A stretch of 59,206 nucleotides of DNA from Streptomyces massasporeus. Lineage in GTDB: Bacteria > Actinomycetota > Actinomycetes > Streptomycetales > Streptomycetaceae. A program made the translations under genes and the position numbers. The DNA lies in NCBI RefSeq assembly GCF_014648995.1, contig NZ_BMSE01000034.1, positions 1 to 59,206 of the forward strand. The letters are read 5' to 3'. The notes beneath the pieces are model-generated. The model was not told the DNA's origin. It saw only the letters and a list, made by a program, of their open reading frames with translations, and ran no database searches. Shown piece by piece: positions 50,859 through 59,149 of the stretch (positions are counted from its first letter, which is position 1; each line of letters opens with the position of its first letter).

Positions 50859-52268
50859 ATGTTCCAGAACGCCGACGAGGCCAAGAAGTTCATCGCGGAC
50901 GAGGACGTCAAGTTCATCGACGTCCGCTTCTGCGACCTGCCGGGCGTGATGCAGCACTTCACGATCCCCGCCGAGGCCTTCGACCCGGCCGAGGAGCTCG
51001 CCTTCGACGGCTCCTCGATCCGCGGCTTCCAGGCCATCCACGAGTCCGACATGGCGCTCCGCGCGGACCTGTCGACCGCCCGGGTCGACCCGTTCCGCCG
51101 CGACAAGACGGTCAACATCAACTTCTTCATCCACGACCCGATCACGGGTGAGCAGTACTCCCGTGACCCGCGCAACGTGGCGAAGAAGGCCGAGGCCTAC
51201 CTCGCGTCGACCGGTATCGCGGACACCGCGTACTTCGGCCCCGAGGCCGAGTTCTACGTCTTCGACTCCGTCCGCTTCGCGACCAGCGCGAACGAGAGCT
51301 TCTACCACATCGACTCCGAGGCCGGCGCCTGGAACACCGGTGCGGTCGAGAACAACCGTGGTTACAAGGTTCGCTACAAGGGCGGCTACTTCCCGACCCC
51401 GCCGGTCGACCACTTCGCCGACCTGCGTGCCGAGATCTCCCTCCAGCTGGCCGCCTCCGGCCTCCAGGTCGAGCGCCAGCACCACGAGGTGGGCACCGCC
51501 GGCCAGGCGGAGATCAACTACAAGTTCAACACGCTGCTCGCCGCGGCCGACGACCTCCAGCTCTTCAAGTACATCGTGAAGAACGTGGCCTGGCAGAACG
51601 GCAAGACCGCGACCTTCATGCCGAAGCCGATCTTCGGTGACAACGGCTCGGGCATGCACGTGCACCAGTCGCTGTGGACCGGCGGCCAGCCGCTGTTCTA
51701 CGACGAGGCCGGCTACGCGGGCCTGTCGGACACCGCCCGCTACTACATCGGCGGCATCCTCAAGCACGCCCCGTCGCTGCTGGCCTTCACCAACCCGACG
51801 GTGAACTCCTACCACCGTCTGGTCCCGGGCTTCGAGGCGCCGATCAACCTGGTGTACTCGCAGCGCAACCGCTCCGCGGCCATGCGTATCCCGATCACGG
51901 GCTCCAACCCGAAGGCCAAGCGCGTCGAGTTCCGCGCGCCCGACTCCTCCGGCAACCCGTACCTCGCCTTCTCGGCCCTCCTCCTCGCGGGCCTCGACGG
52001 CATCAAGAACAAGATCGAGCCGGCCGAGCCGATCGACAAGGACCTCTACGAGCTGGCTCCCGAGGAGCACGCGAGCGTCGCGCAGGTGCCGACCTCCCTC
52101 CCGGCCGTCCTCGACCGTCTGGAGGCCGACCACGAGTTCCTGCTCCAGGGCGACGTGTTCACCCCGGACCTGATCGAGACGTGGATCGACTACAAGCGCG
52201 CGAACGAGATCGCGCCGCTGCAGCTGCGTCCGCACCCGCACGAGTTCGAGCTGTACTTCGACGTGTGA
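50859..52268 (+). CDS. glnA: Glutamine synthetase type I
   Basis: This 469-residue GSI-beta enzyme forms glutamine from glutamate and ammonia. Catalytic blocks are YFGPEAEFYVFD, EVGTAGQAEINYKF, GDNGSGMHVHQSL, NSYHRLVPGFEAPINLVYSQRNRSA and EFRAPDSSGNPYLAFSALLLAGLDGI. Tyr397 in IDKDLYELAPEE is the adenylylation site. AGGAGG lies about nine bases before ATG 50859; there is no extra in-frame start with support. It is controlled by the GlnR site upstream and ended by a strong terminator. Confidence 0.98.
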   Translation: MFQNADEAKKFIADEDVKFIDVRFCDLPGVMQHFTIPAEAFDPAEELAFDGSSIRGFQAIHESDMALRADLSTARVDPFRRDKTVNINFFIHDPITGEQYSRDPRNVAKKAEAYLASTGIADTAYFGPEAEFYVFDSVRFATSANESFYHIDSEAGAWNTGAVENNRGYKVRYKGGYFPTPPVDHFADLRAEISLQLAASGLQVERQHHEVGTAGQAEINYKFNTLLAAADDLQLFKYIVKNVAWQNGKTATFMPKPIFGDNGSGMHVHQSLWTGGQPLFYDEAGYAGLSDTARYYIGGILKHAPSLLAFTNPTVNSYHRLVPGFEAPINLVYSQRNRSAAMRIPITGSNPKAKRVEFRAPDSSGNPYLAFSALLLAGLDGIKNKIEPAEPIDKDLYELAPEEHASVAQVPTSLPAVLDRLEADHEFLLQGDVFTPDLIETWIDYKRANEIAPLQLRPHPHEFELYFDV

Positions 52269-52290
52269 TCGACGCCTGACCGAGGCATCA

Positions 52291-52340
52291 CGCCCGCGCC
52301 CCCGCTGTCGTTTCCGACGGCGGGGGCGCGGGCGTTTGTT
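52291..52340 (+). terminator. glnA intrinsic terminator
   Basis: A 20-bp inverted repeat with one T:G-type mismatch (52291-52310 with 52315-52334) is followed by TTTGTT. Confidence 0.88.
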
Positions 52341-52379
52341 CTATTCTCGGAGAAAGGACCACACGGGGGTGGAGCGGGA

Positions 52380-52646
52380 ATGCCCGAGCACGAACAGGAC
52401 GACCAGGAGCGCGAGTTCGACCTCAGATGGGCGGACGGAGCCGAGCACAAGGAGCCCTCGGCCCGGGCCCGTATGCTCGCCGCGCGCTGGAAGCACAACC
52501 CGCCCGGGCCCGTGCCCTTCCGCGCCGACCCGGAGCACGTCGGCTCCCGCCGCCGCTCCTCCTGGATCTCGACGGCCGTGGTGCTGGGCTGCGTGGCGGC
52601 GGTGATCGTGCTGCTGGGGTACATCAACTTCAGGGCGCCGTACTAA
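52380..52646 (+). CDS. Small single-helix membrane protein (88 aa)
   Basis: An acidic N-terminal region (MPEHEQDDQEREFDLRWADG) is followed by a basic stretch and one C-terminal membrane helix (STAVVLGCVAAVIVLLGYINF). No known domain. The start ATG 52380 is preceded by GGAG. The TAA stop (52644-52646) is created by the left edge of the MITE; the original codon was apparently TAG, so the protein is unchanged. Confidence 0.78.
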   Translation: MPEHEQDDQEREFDLRWADGAEHKEPSARARMLAARWKHNPPGPVPFRADPEHVGSRRRSSWISTAVVLGCVAAVIVLLGYINFRAPY

Positions 52647-52788
52647 AGGGTGTTGCAGAACGGGCTTGGAGATCGCGGAGCACCTCACAGTCAGCGTCAC
52701 GAGCCCCCTCGAAGTCGGGCAAAATGACGCCCGCGAGGACTCGGATCATGGCGCGAAGTTAGCGCCCGTCCCGTTCTGCAACGCCCTT
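52646..52788. mobile_element. 143-bp MITE with terminal inverted repeats inserted at a CTAG site
   Basis: The left end AAGGGTGTTGCAGAACGGG and the right end CCCGTTCTGCAACGCCCTT are inverted repeats with one mismatch. TA flanks both sides (52644-52645, 52789-52790), so the original target was CTAG with a TA duplication, as in IS630- or IS5-type transposition. The inside has no full gene, only an ATG (52748-52750) followed soon by a stop. It is a non-autonomous element whose helper transposase is not in the window. Confidence 0.85.
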
Positions 52789-52873
52789 TAGCAGCCGGTG
52801 ACAAATCCGCGCGCCGGTCACCGTCCCTGCGTCGTACGATCCCCCGAAACAGCAGGTCGAACGGGGGACGGGC

Positions 52874-54196
52874 GTGAACGAGGACATCCGGGGCGGCGAG
52901 GCGGCCGCAGCGCGGCTGGCCCGGGGGACGCGGCTCGACGAGGTGCTCGACGTCGACGATCCGGCTGCCTGGACGGGACTGGACGCAGGCGTGCGGGCCT
53001 GGGGCGGGTACGGGATCGAGGATCTGCCGGACAAGGCATGGGTGGAGGCGCTGGACGGGGCGACCGGGCCGCCGGGCCGGTCCGGGACCGGGCGCTGGAT
53101 GTTCCGGTCGTCCCGACGGCGGCCGGATCCCGCTCACGGGCCCTCGATCGAGCCCCGGCTCGCCGTGGCGCTGTGCCACCCGGACGGCCACATCCGCGAA
53201 GCGGCCCTGGCCCGGGTCGCGGCCCGCCCCGCCCTGCTGCCCCTGGTCGTCATCCGCGCCGCGGACTGGGCAGCACCGGTACGTGACAAGGCCCGGGAGC
53301 TGCTGCGGGCAGGTCTCGACGTGCGCACCGGCATCGCCCTCGCCCCCCTGATCCTGCGCATCGGCCGGCGCGAGCGGGGAGCGTACGGCGTGGAACTGCT
53401 CGGGGCGATGCTCCGCCGGGCACCGCACGGAGCGCCGGCCACCTTGTTCGTCCACCCCGACCGCACCGTACGGCGGTTCGCGTACCGGCTGGCCGCCGAG
53501 GAGTCGCTGCTCTCCCCCGGCCGGTTCGCCCGCACCGCCGCCTGGGACGACGACGTCGTCGTGCAAAGCCTGTGCGCCGAGGCGGCCCTGGCCGCCGTGC
53601 GCGAGGACGGTGGCCTCGACGAGGTACTCGAACCACTGCTCACTGCCCGCAACACGCGCGCCCGGTCCGCCGGCGTCACGGCCCTGCGACGGGCCGGGCG
53701 TCCCGAGCGGGCCCTGGAGTTCCTGGCCGACCGGTCGGCCCTGGTGCGGGCCTGCGCGCGGTATGTCGTGCGGCAGCACGGGAGCGACCCCCTGTCCTGG
53801 TACCGGCGGCGATGTGCACAGGCCGATGATCCGGCACTACCGCCCGGCGCGGCCATCGGCCTGGCGGAGTGCGGGGAGCGCAGGGACGCCGCATTGCTGC
53901 GGCCGCTGCTCACTCACCGCGTGCCTGCGGTACGGGCCGGGGCGGTGGCAGGCCTGCGCGCGTTGGACGTGACGGTCGTGGAGGAACTGCGGTCCTTGAT
54001 CGACGACCCCGCGCCCGGCGTCGTGCGCGAGGCCACGGCTGCCCTGTTGCCGTCCGCGGCGCTGTTGCCGGAGGCGTGGCTGACGGAGCGCCTCGGGTCG
54101 GAGCGGCCCCGGCATATCCGGATCGCCGCGCACCGATTGACCGAGGCGCGGGGCCGCATCGTACGGCTGCCCGACGGTCCGGGGCGCGGCTGCTAG
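52874..54196 (+). CDS. HEAT-repeat / PBS-lyase-like protein
   Basis: This 440-residue, mostly helical protein has repeated blocks such as ALCHPDGHIREAALARVAARPALLPLVVIRAADWAAPVRDKARELL, TLFVHPDRTVRRFAYRLAA, NTRARSAGVTALRRAGR and DDPAPGVVREATAALL, typical of HEAT-like scaffolds. It has no catalytic signature. The start is GTG 52874, preceded by an A/G-rich stretch. The MITE lies directly upstream and may have affected its promoter. Function unknown; a cupin gene follows 11 bases downstream. Confidence 0.78.
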   Translation: MNEDIRGGEAAAARLARGTRLDEVLDVDDPAAWTGLDAGVRAWGGYGIEDLPDKAWVEALDGATGPPGRSGTGRWMFRSSRRRPDPAHGPSIEPRLAVALCHPDGHIREAALARVAARPALLPLVVIRAADWAAPVRDKARELLRAGLDVRTGIALAPLILRIGRRERGAYGVELLGAMLRRAPHGAPATLFVHPDRTVRRFAYRLAAEESLLSPGRFARTAAWDDDVVVQSLCAEAALAAVREDGGLDEVLEPLLTARNTRARSAGVTALRRAGRPERALEFLADRSALVRACARYVVRQHGSDPLSWYRRRCAQADDPALPPGAAIGLAECGERRDAALLRPLLTHRVPAVRAGAVAGLRALDVTVVEELRSLIDDPAPGVVREATAALLPSAALLPEAWLTERLGSERPRHIRIAAHRLTEARGRIVRLPDGPGRGC

Positions 54197-54207
54197 CGTC
54201 CGGCCCC

Positions 54208-54579
54208 GTGGACGACAGCGTGTACGTGGGCAACGCCGGTGCGGACGCCGCCCTGGACCGGGGGTGGATCCTCGGGCATTTCAAGGACGCCGGGGATCCG
54301 CGGCACAGCGAGGCCGTGGAGATCAAGTGGGGGGTGCATCCCCCGGGGGACGAGCGGGCCGAGTGGGTGCGGGGTGAGGAACGGACCGCGCTGCTGGTGC
54401 TCGTCAGCGGGCGCTTCCGGGTCGAACTGCCGGGGCGCAGCGTGCTGCTGGAGCGGCAGGGCGACTATGTCGTGTGGGGGCGCGGGGTCGATCACTCGTG
54501 GGTCGCGGAGGAGGAGTCGGTCGTGCTGACGGTGCGGTGGCCGTCCGTGCCGGGCTACGCGGTGGGCCGGGACGGCTGA
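54208..54579 (+). CDS. Cupin-domain protein
   Basis: This 123-residue protein (VDDSVYVGNAGADAALDRGWILGHFKDAG...) has a cupin-like barrel: AEWVRGEERTALLVLVSGRFRVELPGRSVLLERQGDYVVWGRGVDHSWVAEEESVVLTVRWPS. One His remains of the usual metal set, so it may bind a ligand rather than act as an enzyme. GTG 54208 has TAGCGT (54194-54199) eight bases upstream, a leaderless -10. It follows the HEAT-repeat gene closely. Confidence 0.78.
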   Translation: MDDSVYVGNAGADAALDRGWILGHFKDAGDPRHSEAVEIKWGVHPPGDERAEWVRGEERTALLVLVSGRFRVELPGRSVLLERQGDYVVWGRGVDHSWVAEEESVVLTVRWPSVPGYAVGRDG

Positions 54580-54670
54580 CGGCTTTGCCGGTCCTGGGGC
54601 CGATCGCGACCCGTTCATGGGAGGTCCCGGGTGCACACTGGCTGTGGGACGAGTGCGTGACTGCGGGGTG

Positions 54671-55594
54671 ATGCAGATGCACAGCCGCTTCCGGAGCGAC
54701 CGGCGGTTGACCACCCGTATGGGGATCACGCTGTTCCTGCTCGGGTTGTTGTACGTGGGGTTCGTCGCCGCGTTGATCGTGCTGCTGAAGTCGTGGGTGC
54801 TGGTCGTGGTGATCGCGGCGGCACTGCTCGGCGCGCAGTACTGGTTCTCCGACCGGATCGCGCTGTACGCCATGCGCGGACGGGTCGTGGAGCGGGAGGA
54901 GTATCCCGAGCTGCACGCGGTGATCGACCGGCTGTGCGCCCTGGCCGACATGCCCAAGCCGGTGGTGGCGGTGTCCGGTATGGACATGCCGAACGCGTTC
55001 GCGACCGGGCGGAACCCGGACCACGCGGTGGTCTGTGTGACGACCGGGCTGCTGCGGCGGCTGGAGCCCGCCGAACTGGAGGGCGTGCTCGCGCACGAGC
55101 TGTCGCACGTGGCGCACAAGGACGTCGCCGTGATCACCGTCGCGTCGTTCCTCGGGGTGATCGCGGGTCTGATCGTGAGGTTCGCCTTCTACTCCCAGCT
55201 GTTCGGCGGGGCCAGGAGGGACCAGAACACGGCTGCCGTGTTCGCCGCGGTGATGGGTGTCGCCGCGACCGTGTACGCGATCAGCTTCCTGCTGATCCGG
55301 GCCCTGTCCCGGTACCGGGAACTGGCCGCCGACCGGGCGGCCGCGCAGCTCACCGGCCGGCCCTCGGCGCTGGCCTCCGCGCTCACCAAGGTCTCCGGCG
55401 ACATCGCCCGCATCCCGACCAAGGACCTGCGCACGGCCCAGGCCTTCAACGCCTTCTACTTCACGCCCGCGCTGGGCCGCGAGCCCGGCATCGCACGCCT
55501 CTTCTCGACCCACCCGAGCCTGGAGCAGCGGCTCGACCAGCTGGGCCGCATCTCCGCCGAACTGGGCGAGGCGGCGGCACCCGGAGGAGTGTGA
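54671..55594 (+). CDS. htpX: HtpX-like M48 membrane metalloprotease
   Basis: This 307-residue protein has two N-terminal helices, the zinc motif HELSH (His142, Glu143, His146), two further helices, and the third-ligand region SRYRELAADRAAAQLTG. HtpX degrades damaged membrane proteins and is part of envelope quality control. ATG 54671 is chosen; the ribosome site is weak and a GTG three bases earlier is possible. The pspAB gene follows after seven bases, an arrangement known in actinobacteria. Confidence 0.94.
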   Translation: MQMHSRFRSDRRLTTRMGITLFLLGLLYVGFVAALIVLLKSWVLVVVIAAALLGAQYWFSDRIALYAMRGRVVEREEYPELHAVIDRLCALADMPKPVVAVSGMDMPNAFATGRNPDHAVVCVTTGLLRRLEPAELEGVLAHELSHVAHKDVAVITVASFLGVIAGLIVRFAFYSQLFGGARRDQNTAAVFAAVMGVAATVYAISFLLIRALSRYRELAADRAAAQLTGRPSALASALTKVSGDIARIPTKDLRTAQAFNAFYFTPALGREPGIARLFSTHPSLEQRLDQLGRISAELGEAAAPGGV

Positions 55595-55601
55595 TCGGCG
55601 C

Positions 55602-56186
55602 ATGGGGCTGCTGGACATCCTGCTCGGCCGGACCAAACCGGTCGTGGCGGATCTCGACCGGCTCTTCGCGCTGCCCTCGGCGGCCGTGACCCTGGAGGCC
55701 GCCGCGGGCTTCACCCCGACGGGGCAGGGCGCGGTGTGCTTCGCCACGGTCGAGGGCGCGGCCTTCGAGCAGTCCCACCGCGAGGTGCAGGCCCTGCTGG
55801 ACGCCGACACCGACCGCGACGGCCCGCCGGTGGAGCTGCGCCAGGACGACTACGGCTACTCCTGGCTGGTCTCCCGCCGTGCCCCCGACCAGCTCTCCGC
55901 GCTCGTGAACGACCTGCACGCCGTGAACAGCCAGATGGAAGTGAACGGGTTCGGCCCCCAACTGCTGTGTTCGCTCGCCGGGTTCGAGGATCCCTCCGGT
56001 CGGCGGCTCGCCCTGGTCTACCTCTACAAACGCGGCACGTTCTACCCGTTCGCCCCCCTGCCGGACGGCACACAGCGGCGCGACAACGCTCTCGAACTCC
56101 AGGTGCGGGCCGCGCTCTCGGGCGACCTGCGCATCGAGCAGGACCTGAGCCGCTGGTTCCCGGTGTGGGGAGCGCCGGGGTTGTGA
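55602..56186 (+). CDS. pspAB: PspA-associated protein PspAB
   Basis: MGLLDILLGRTKPVVADLDRLFALPSAAVTLEAAAGFTPTGQGAVCFATVEGAAFEQ is the start typical of PspAB. The remainder has RQDDYGYSWLVSRR, FGPQLLCSLAGFEDPSGRRLALVYLYKRGTFYPFAPL and GDLRIEQDLSRWFPVWGAPGL. This 194-residue soluble protein is predicted to link HtpX with the PspA stress system. It lies seven bases after htpX, so they form an operon. The pspA-pspAA pair is 38 kb away. Confidence 0.9.
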   Translation: MGLLDILLGRTKPVVADLDRLFALPSAAVTLEAAAGFTPTGQGAVCFATVEGAAFEQSHREVQALLDADTDRDGPPVELRQDDYGYSWLVSRRAPDQLSALVNDLHAVNSQMEVNGFGPQLLCSLAGFEDPSGRRLALVYLYKRGTFYPFAPLPDGTQRRDNALELQVRAALSGDLRIEQDLSRWFPVWGAPGL

Positions 56187-56226
56187 ACGCCCCCCGGGGT
56201 CGGGGGCCGCGTGAGTGAATGGCCGT

Positions 56227-57849
56227 ATGAGTGAGCTGATCCCCTTCACCCACGTCCTCGACGGCGAACGGCTCAGCGGGCTGTCCTGTGGCGGGGCCGA
56301 GCAGGCCCGGGCGACGGTCGTACTGCTGCACGGCGCGGGCAACGGCAGCAAGGAGCGGCTGGTGCCGCTGCTGGCGGAGTTCGCGGCCCACGGCTGTCAC
56401 GCCCTCGCCTTCGACTTCTCGGGGCACGGGGAGAGCACCGGCCTGCTGCGGGAGCTGAGCCTGCGGCGCCGCTTCGAGCAGGCCGTCTCCGTCATCGACG
56501 CACGCGCGCAGGTGGACGGGCCGCTGGTCCTGGTCGGGTTCAGCATGAGCGGCCAGACGGTGGCGGATCTCGTACGGCACTACGGGGAGCGGGTGGCGGC
56601 CCTGGGGCTGTGCGCGCCGGCGGTGTACGCGGGCGAGGCGTGGGACGTGCCGTTCGGCTCGGGCGACGGGCGGTTCAGCGAGATCATCCGCAGGCCCGGG
56701 AGCTGGCGTGCGACGCCCGCGCTCGACGTCCTGCGGGCGTTCGAGGGCCGGGCGGTGCTCGCGGTGCCGGACACGGACGAGGTCATCCCGCCCGCCGTGA
56801 CGGAGGCCCTCTCCGAGGCGCTGGCCCGGCGCGCACAGTTCACGCACCGGGAACTCCCGGGCGCCGAACACCGGTTGGGCCTCTGGTTCGGCGATCACCC
56901 CGACGACCGGCGGGAGTTCGTCACCGCCGTGCTGACCGGGCTCGGCGAGCAGGGCTGGTCGGCGACCCGCGCGTGGGTGGCCAAGCAGCTCCCGGAGGGC
57001 CGTACGGTCGCCACCTCGTCCTTTCTGGCCGGGGGCTGGAGCGCCCAGATGCGGCGGCTCGCACTCGACGACGGCACCGAGCTGGCGCTGCGGACGTTCG
57101 TGAAGCCCTTCTTCCGGCGGCACGCGCCCGGACTGCTGGCCCGCGAGGCGGAGATGCTCACGCTGCTGGCGGGGCGAGAGGGCGTGCCGGCCGCCGAGCT
57201 GATCGGCGTGGACGCGACCGGGGAGCACTGCGACCATCCGTCCCTGCTGATGTCCGTGCTGCCGGGGCGGGTCCGGGTCGACGAGGAGGAACTCGACGCG
57301 CGGGTGGACCTGCTGGCGGCCCAACTGGCCTCGATCCACCGGGTCGTGCCCCGGGAGCGTCCGCGGACGTACCAGGCGTGGACGTCGCCGGCGGCGGTTC
57401 CCCCGGGGTGGGAGCGGGCCGTGGACGTCATCCGCCGCGATCCCCCGCCGTACGACGGCTGCTTCCTGCACCGGGACTTCCACCCCGGGAACGTCCTGTT
57501 CACGGGTTCGGGGGGCGAGCTGAGGATCAGCGGCGTCGTCGACTGGGTGGAGACCTCGTGGGGGCCCGCCGACCTGGATGTCGCCCACTGCTCCACGGCA
57601 CTCGCGCTGCTGCACGGCCCGGAGCGCGGTCTCGGTTTCCGGGAGCGCTACGAGGCCCGGGGCGGGCGGCGCCTGGCCGACGGCCCGGAGCATCTGTACT
57701 GGCGGCTGCTCGACGCCCTGGCCTACGTCCCCGACGCGGCGAAGCTGGCGGGGCCGTGGCGGGACCTGGGCCGGACGGATCTGACTCCGGAGGTGCTGGG
57801 CGGGCGGCTGGAGGCGTATGTGACGGGGCTGCTGGAGCGGTACGGCTGA
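56227..57849 (+). CDS. Alpha/beta hydrolase fused to an aminoglycoside phosphotransferase-like kinase
   Basis: Residues about 1-245 are an alpha/beta hydrolase: oxyanion loop HGAGNG, FSGHGES and nucleophile motif GFSMSG (Ser106). Residues about 255-540 are an APH/choline-kinase-like domain with FLHRDFHPGNVLF (catalytic Asp417) and VDWVETSWGPADLDVAHC. The frame is continuous with no stop or ribosome site between them. The substrate is unknown; many APH-like proteins act on sugars, amino alcohols or antibiotics. ATG 56227 is preferred to GTG 56215. It is not evidence of drug resistance by itself. Confidence 0.85.
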   Translation: MSELIPFTHVLDGERLSGLSCGGAEQARATVVLLHGAGNGSKERLVPLLAEFAAHGCHALAFDFSGHGESTGLLRELSLRRRFEQAVSVIDARAQVDGPLVLVGFSMSGQTVADLVRHYGERVAALGLCAPAVYAGEAWDVPFGSGDGRFSEIIRRPGSWRATPALDVLRAFEGRAVLAVPDTDEVIPPAVTEALSEALARRAQFTHRELPGAEHRLGLWFGDHPDDRREFVTAVLTGLGEQGWSATRAWVAKQLPEGRTVATSSFLAGGWSAQMRRLALDDGTELALRTFVKPFFRRHAPGLLAREAEMLTLLAGREGVPAAELIGVDATGEHCDHPSLLMSVLPGRVRVDEEELDARVDLLAAQLASIHRVVPRERPRTYQAWTSPAAVPPGWERAVDVIRRDPPPYDGCFLHRDFHPGNVLFTGSGGELRISGVVDWVETSWGPADLDVAHCSTALALLHGPERGLGFRERYEARGGRRLADGPEHLYWRLLDALAYVPDAAKLAGPWRDLGRTDLTPEVLGGRLEAYVTGLLERYG

Positions 57850-57934
57850 GGCGGCAGCCCGGTCAGGGGCGACTGTCAGTGGCGTCGGCGATGATGCCAG
57901 GAGGGTCGGAGGACGCGGCGAGTGGAGGCCGGGC

Positions 57935-59122
57935 ATGGGCGGCGGAGCGCGGTACATCGGCGTGGCGGAGCGGCGGGCCCGGCTCGCACTGCGCCAGCGG
58001 CTCGCGGGGCAGGCTCGGTCGGTGACGCCCGAGGAGGTCGCCGACGCGCTGGTCGCGCTGCACGGCACGGACCCGGCGACGGTGTATCTGGCGGTGGGTG
58101 CCCGGCTCGCCGACCCCGCCGGGACCGTCGAGGAGACGGGGCGGGCCCTGTACGAGGACCGTTCCCTGGTGCGGATGCACGGCATGCGGCACACGGTGTT
58201 CGTGTTCCCCACCGGGCTGACCGCCGTCGTGCACGCCTCGACGGGGCTGGCCGTCGCCGCACGGGAGAGGTCCTCGCTGCTCAAGCACATGGCGACGGCG
58301 GGTGCGCCGGACGCGGCCTGGCTGAAGGAGGTCGAGGAGTCGACGCTGGCGGCGCTCGCCCGGCGCGGGCAGGCGACCGCAGCCGAACTCGCCCAGGACG
58401 AGCCGCGGTTGCGGGAGCAGTTCGTGTACGCGGCCGGGAAGAGCTACGAGGGGACGCACACGGTCTCGACCCGGCTGCTGAGGGTGCTGGGCGTCGAGGG
58501 GAAGGTCGTGCGCGGCCGGCCGCTCGGCTCCTGGACGTCCAGCCAGTTCCGCTGGGCTGTCGCGCCCGAGCATGCCGAGCTGGACACGGCGGGGGCGCAG
58601 GCGGAGCTGCTGAGACGGTGGCTCACCGCGTGCGGCCCGGCGACGGAGGCCGACCTGAAGTGGTGGACGGGGTGGCGCGTGACGGAGGTCCGCAGGGCCC
58701 TGGCCGCGATCGGGGCGGAGCCGGTGTCGCTGGACGAGGGTACGGGGTATGTGGCCGAGGGCGACGCGGGGCCGGTGTCCTCGCCCGACGAGCCCTGGGC
58801 CGCGCTGCTGCCCGCCCTCGACCCGACGGCGATGGGCTGGCAGCAGCGCGACTGGTATCTCGCCCCCGGGCTGCGGCCCCGGTTGTTCGACGGCAGCGGC
58901 AACGTCGGGCCGACGGTGTGGTGGAACGGACGGGTGATCGGCGGCTGGGGCCGGCGGCCCGACGGGGAGATCGCCTGGCGGATCCTCGACGAGGACGGCG
59001 TCGGCCGGGAGGCCCGCGAGGCGATCGGCTCGGAGGCGGAGCGGCTCGCCGGATGGCTCGGCACGACGAGAATCACGCCCCGCTTCCGGACACCGCTGGA
59101 GAAGGAACTGGCGGCGGGCTGA
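57935..59122 (+). CDS. Winged-helix DNA-binding protein, AlkZ-like (HTH_42) family
   Basis: This 395-residue protein has the layout of the AlkZ/YcaQ DNA glycosylase superfamily: tandem winged helices, LVRMHGMRHTVFVFPTGLTAVVH, FVYAAGKSYEGTHTVSTRLLRVLGVEGKVVRGRPLGSWTSSQFRWAV, and DPTAMGWQQRDWYLAPGLRPRLFDGSGNVGPTVWWNGRVIGGW. In AlkZ the catalytic motif is QxQ; here the aligned segment reads LHGTDPATVYL, so the two glutamines are replaced by His and Thr. It may be a divergent glycosylase or only a DNA binder. GGAGG precedes ATG 57935. Confidence 0.83.
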   Translation: MGGGARYIGVAERRARLALRQRLAGQARSVTPEEVADALVALHGTDPATVYLAVGARLADPAGTVEETGRALYEDRSLVRMHGMRHTVFVFPTGLTAVVHASTGLAVAARERSSLLKHMATAGAPDAAWLKEVEESTLAALARRGQATAAELAQDEPRLREQFVYAAGKSYEGTHTVSTRLLRVLGVEGKVVRGRPLGSWTSSQFRWAVAPEHAELDTAGAQAELLRRWLTACGPATEADLKWWTGWRVTEVRRALAAIGAEPVSLDEGTGYVAEGDAGPVSSPDEPWAALLPALDPTAMGWQQRDWYLAPGLRPRLFDGSGNVGPTVWWNGRVIGGWGRRPDGEIAWRILDEDGVGREAREAIGSEAERLAGWLGTTRITPRFRTPLEKELAAG

Positions 59123-59127
59123 AGAAC

Positions 59128-59149
59128 GGGGCGCTGACGGAAACGCCCC
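59128..59149 (+). terminator. Hairpin terminator after the AlkZ-like gene
   Basis: GGGGCG (59128-59133) and CGCCCC (59144-59149) form a short stem with a ten-base loop, six bases past the stop. Confidence 0.6.

Noticed and set aside
55711..58290. Long minus-strand open frame opposite pspAB and the hydrolase-kinase fusion
   Set aside because: Crosses three real genes, with a Pro/Arg-rich translation without domains.
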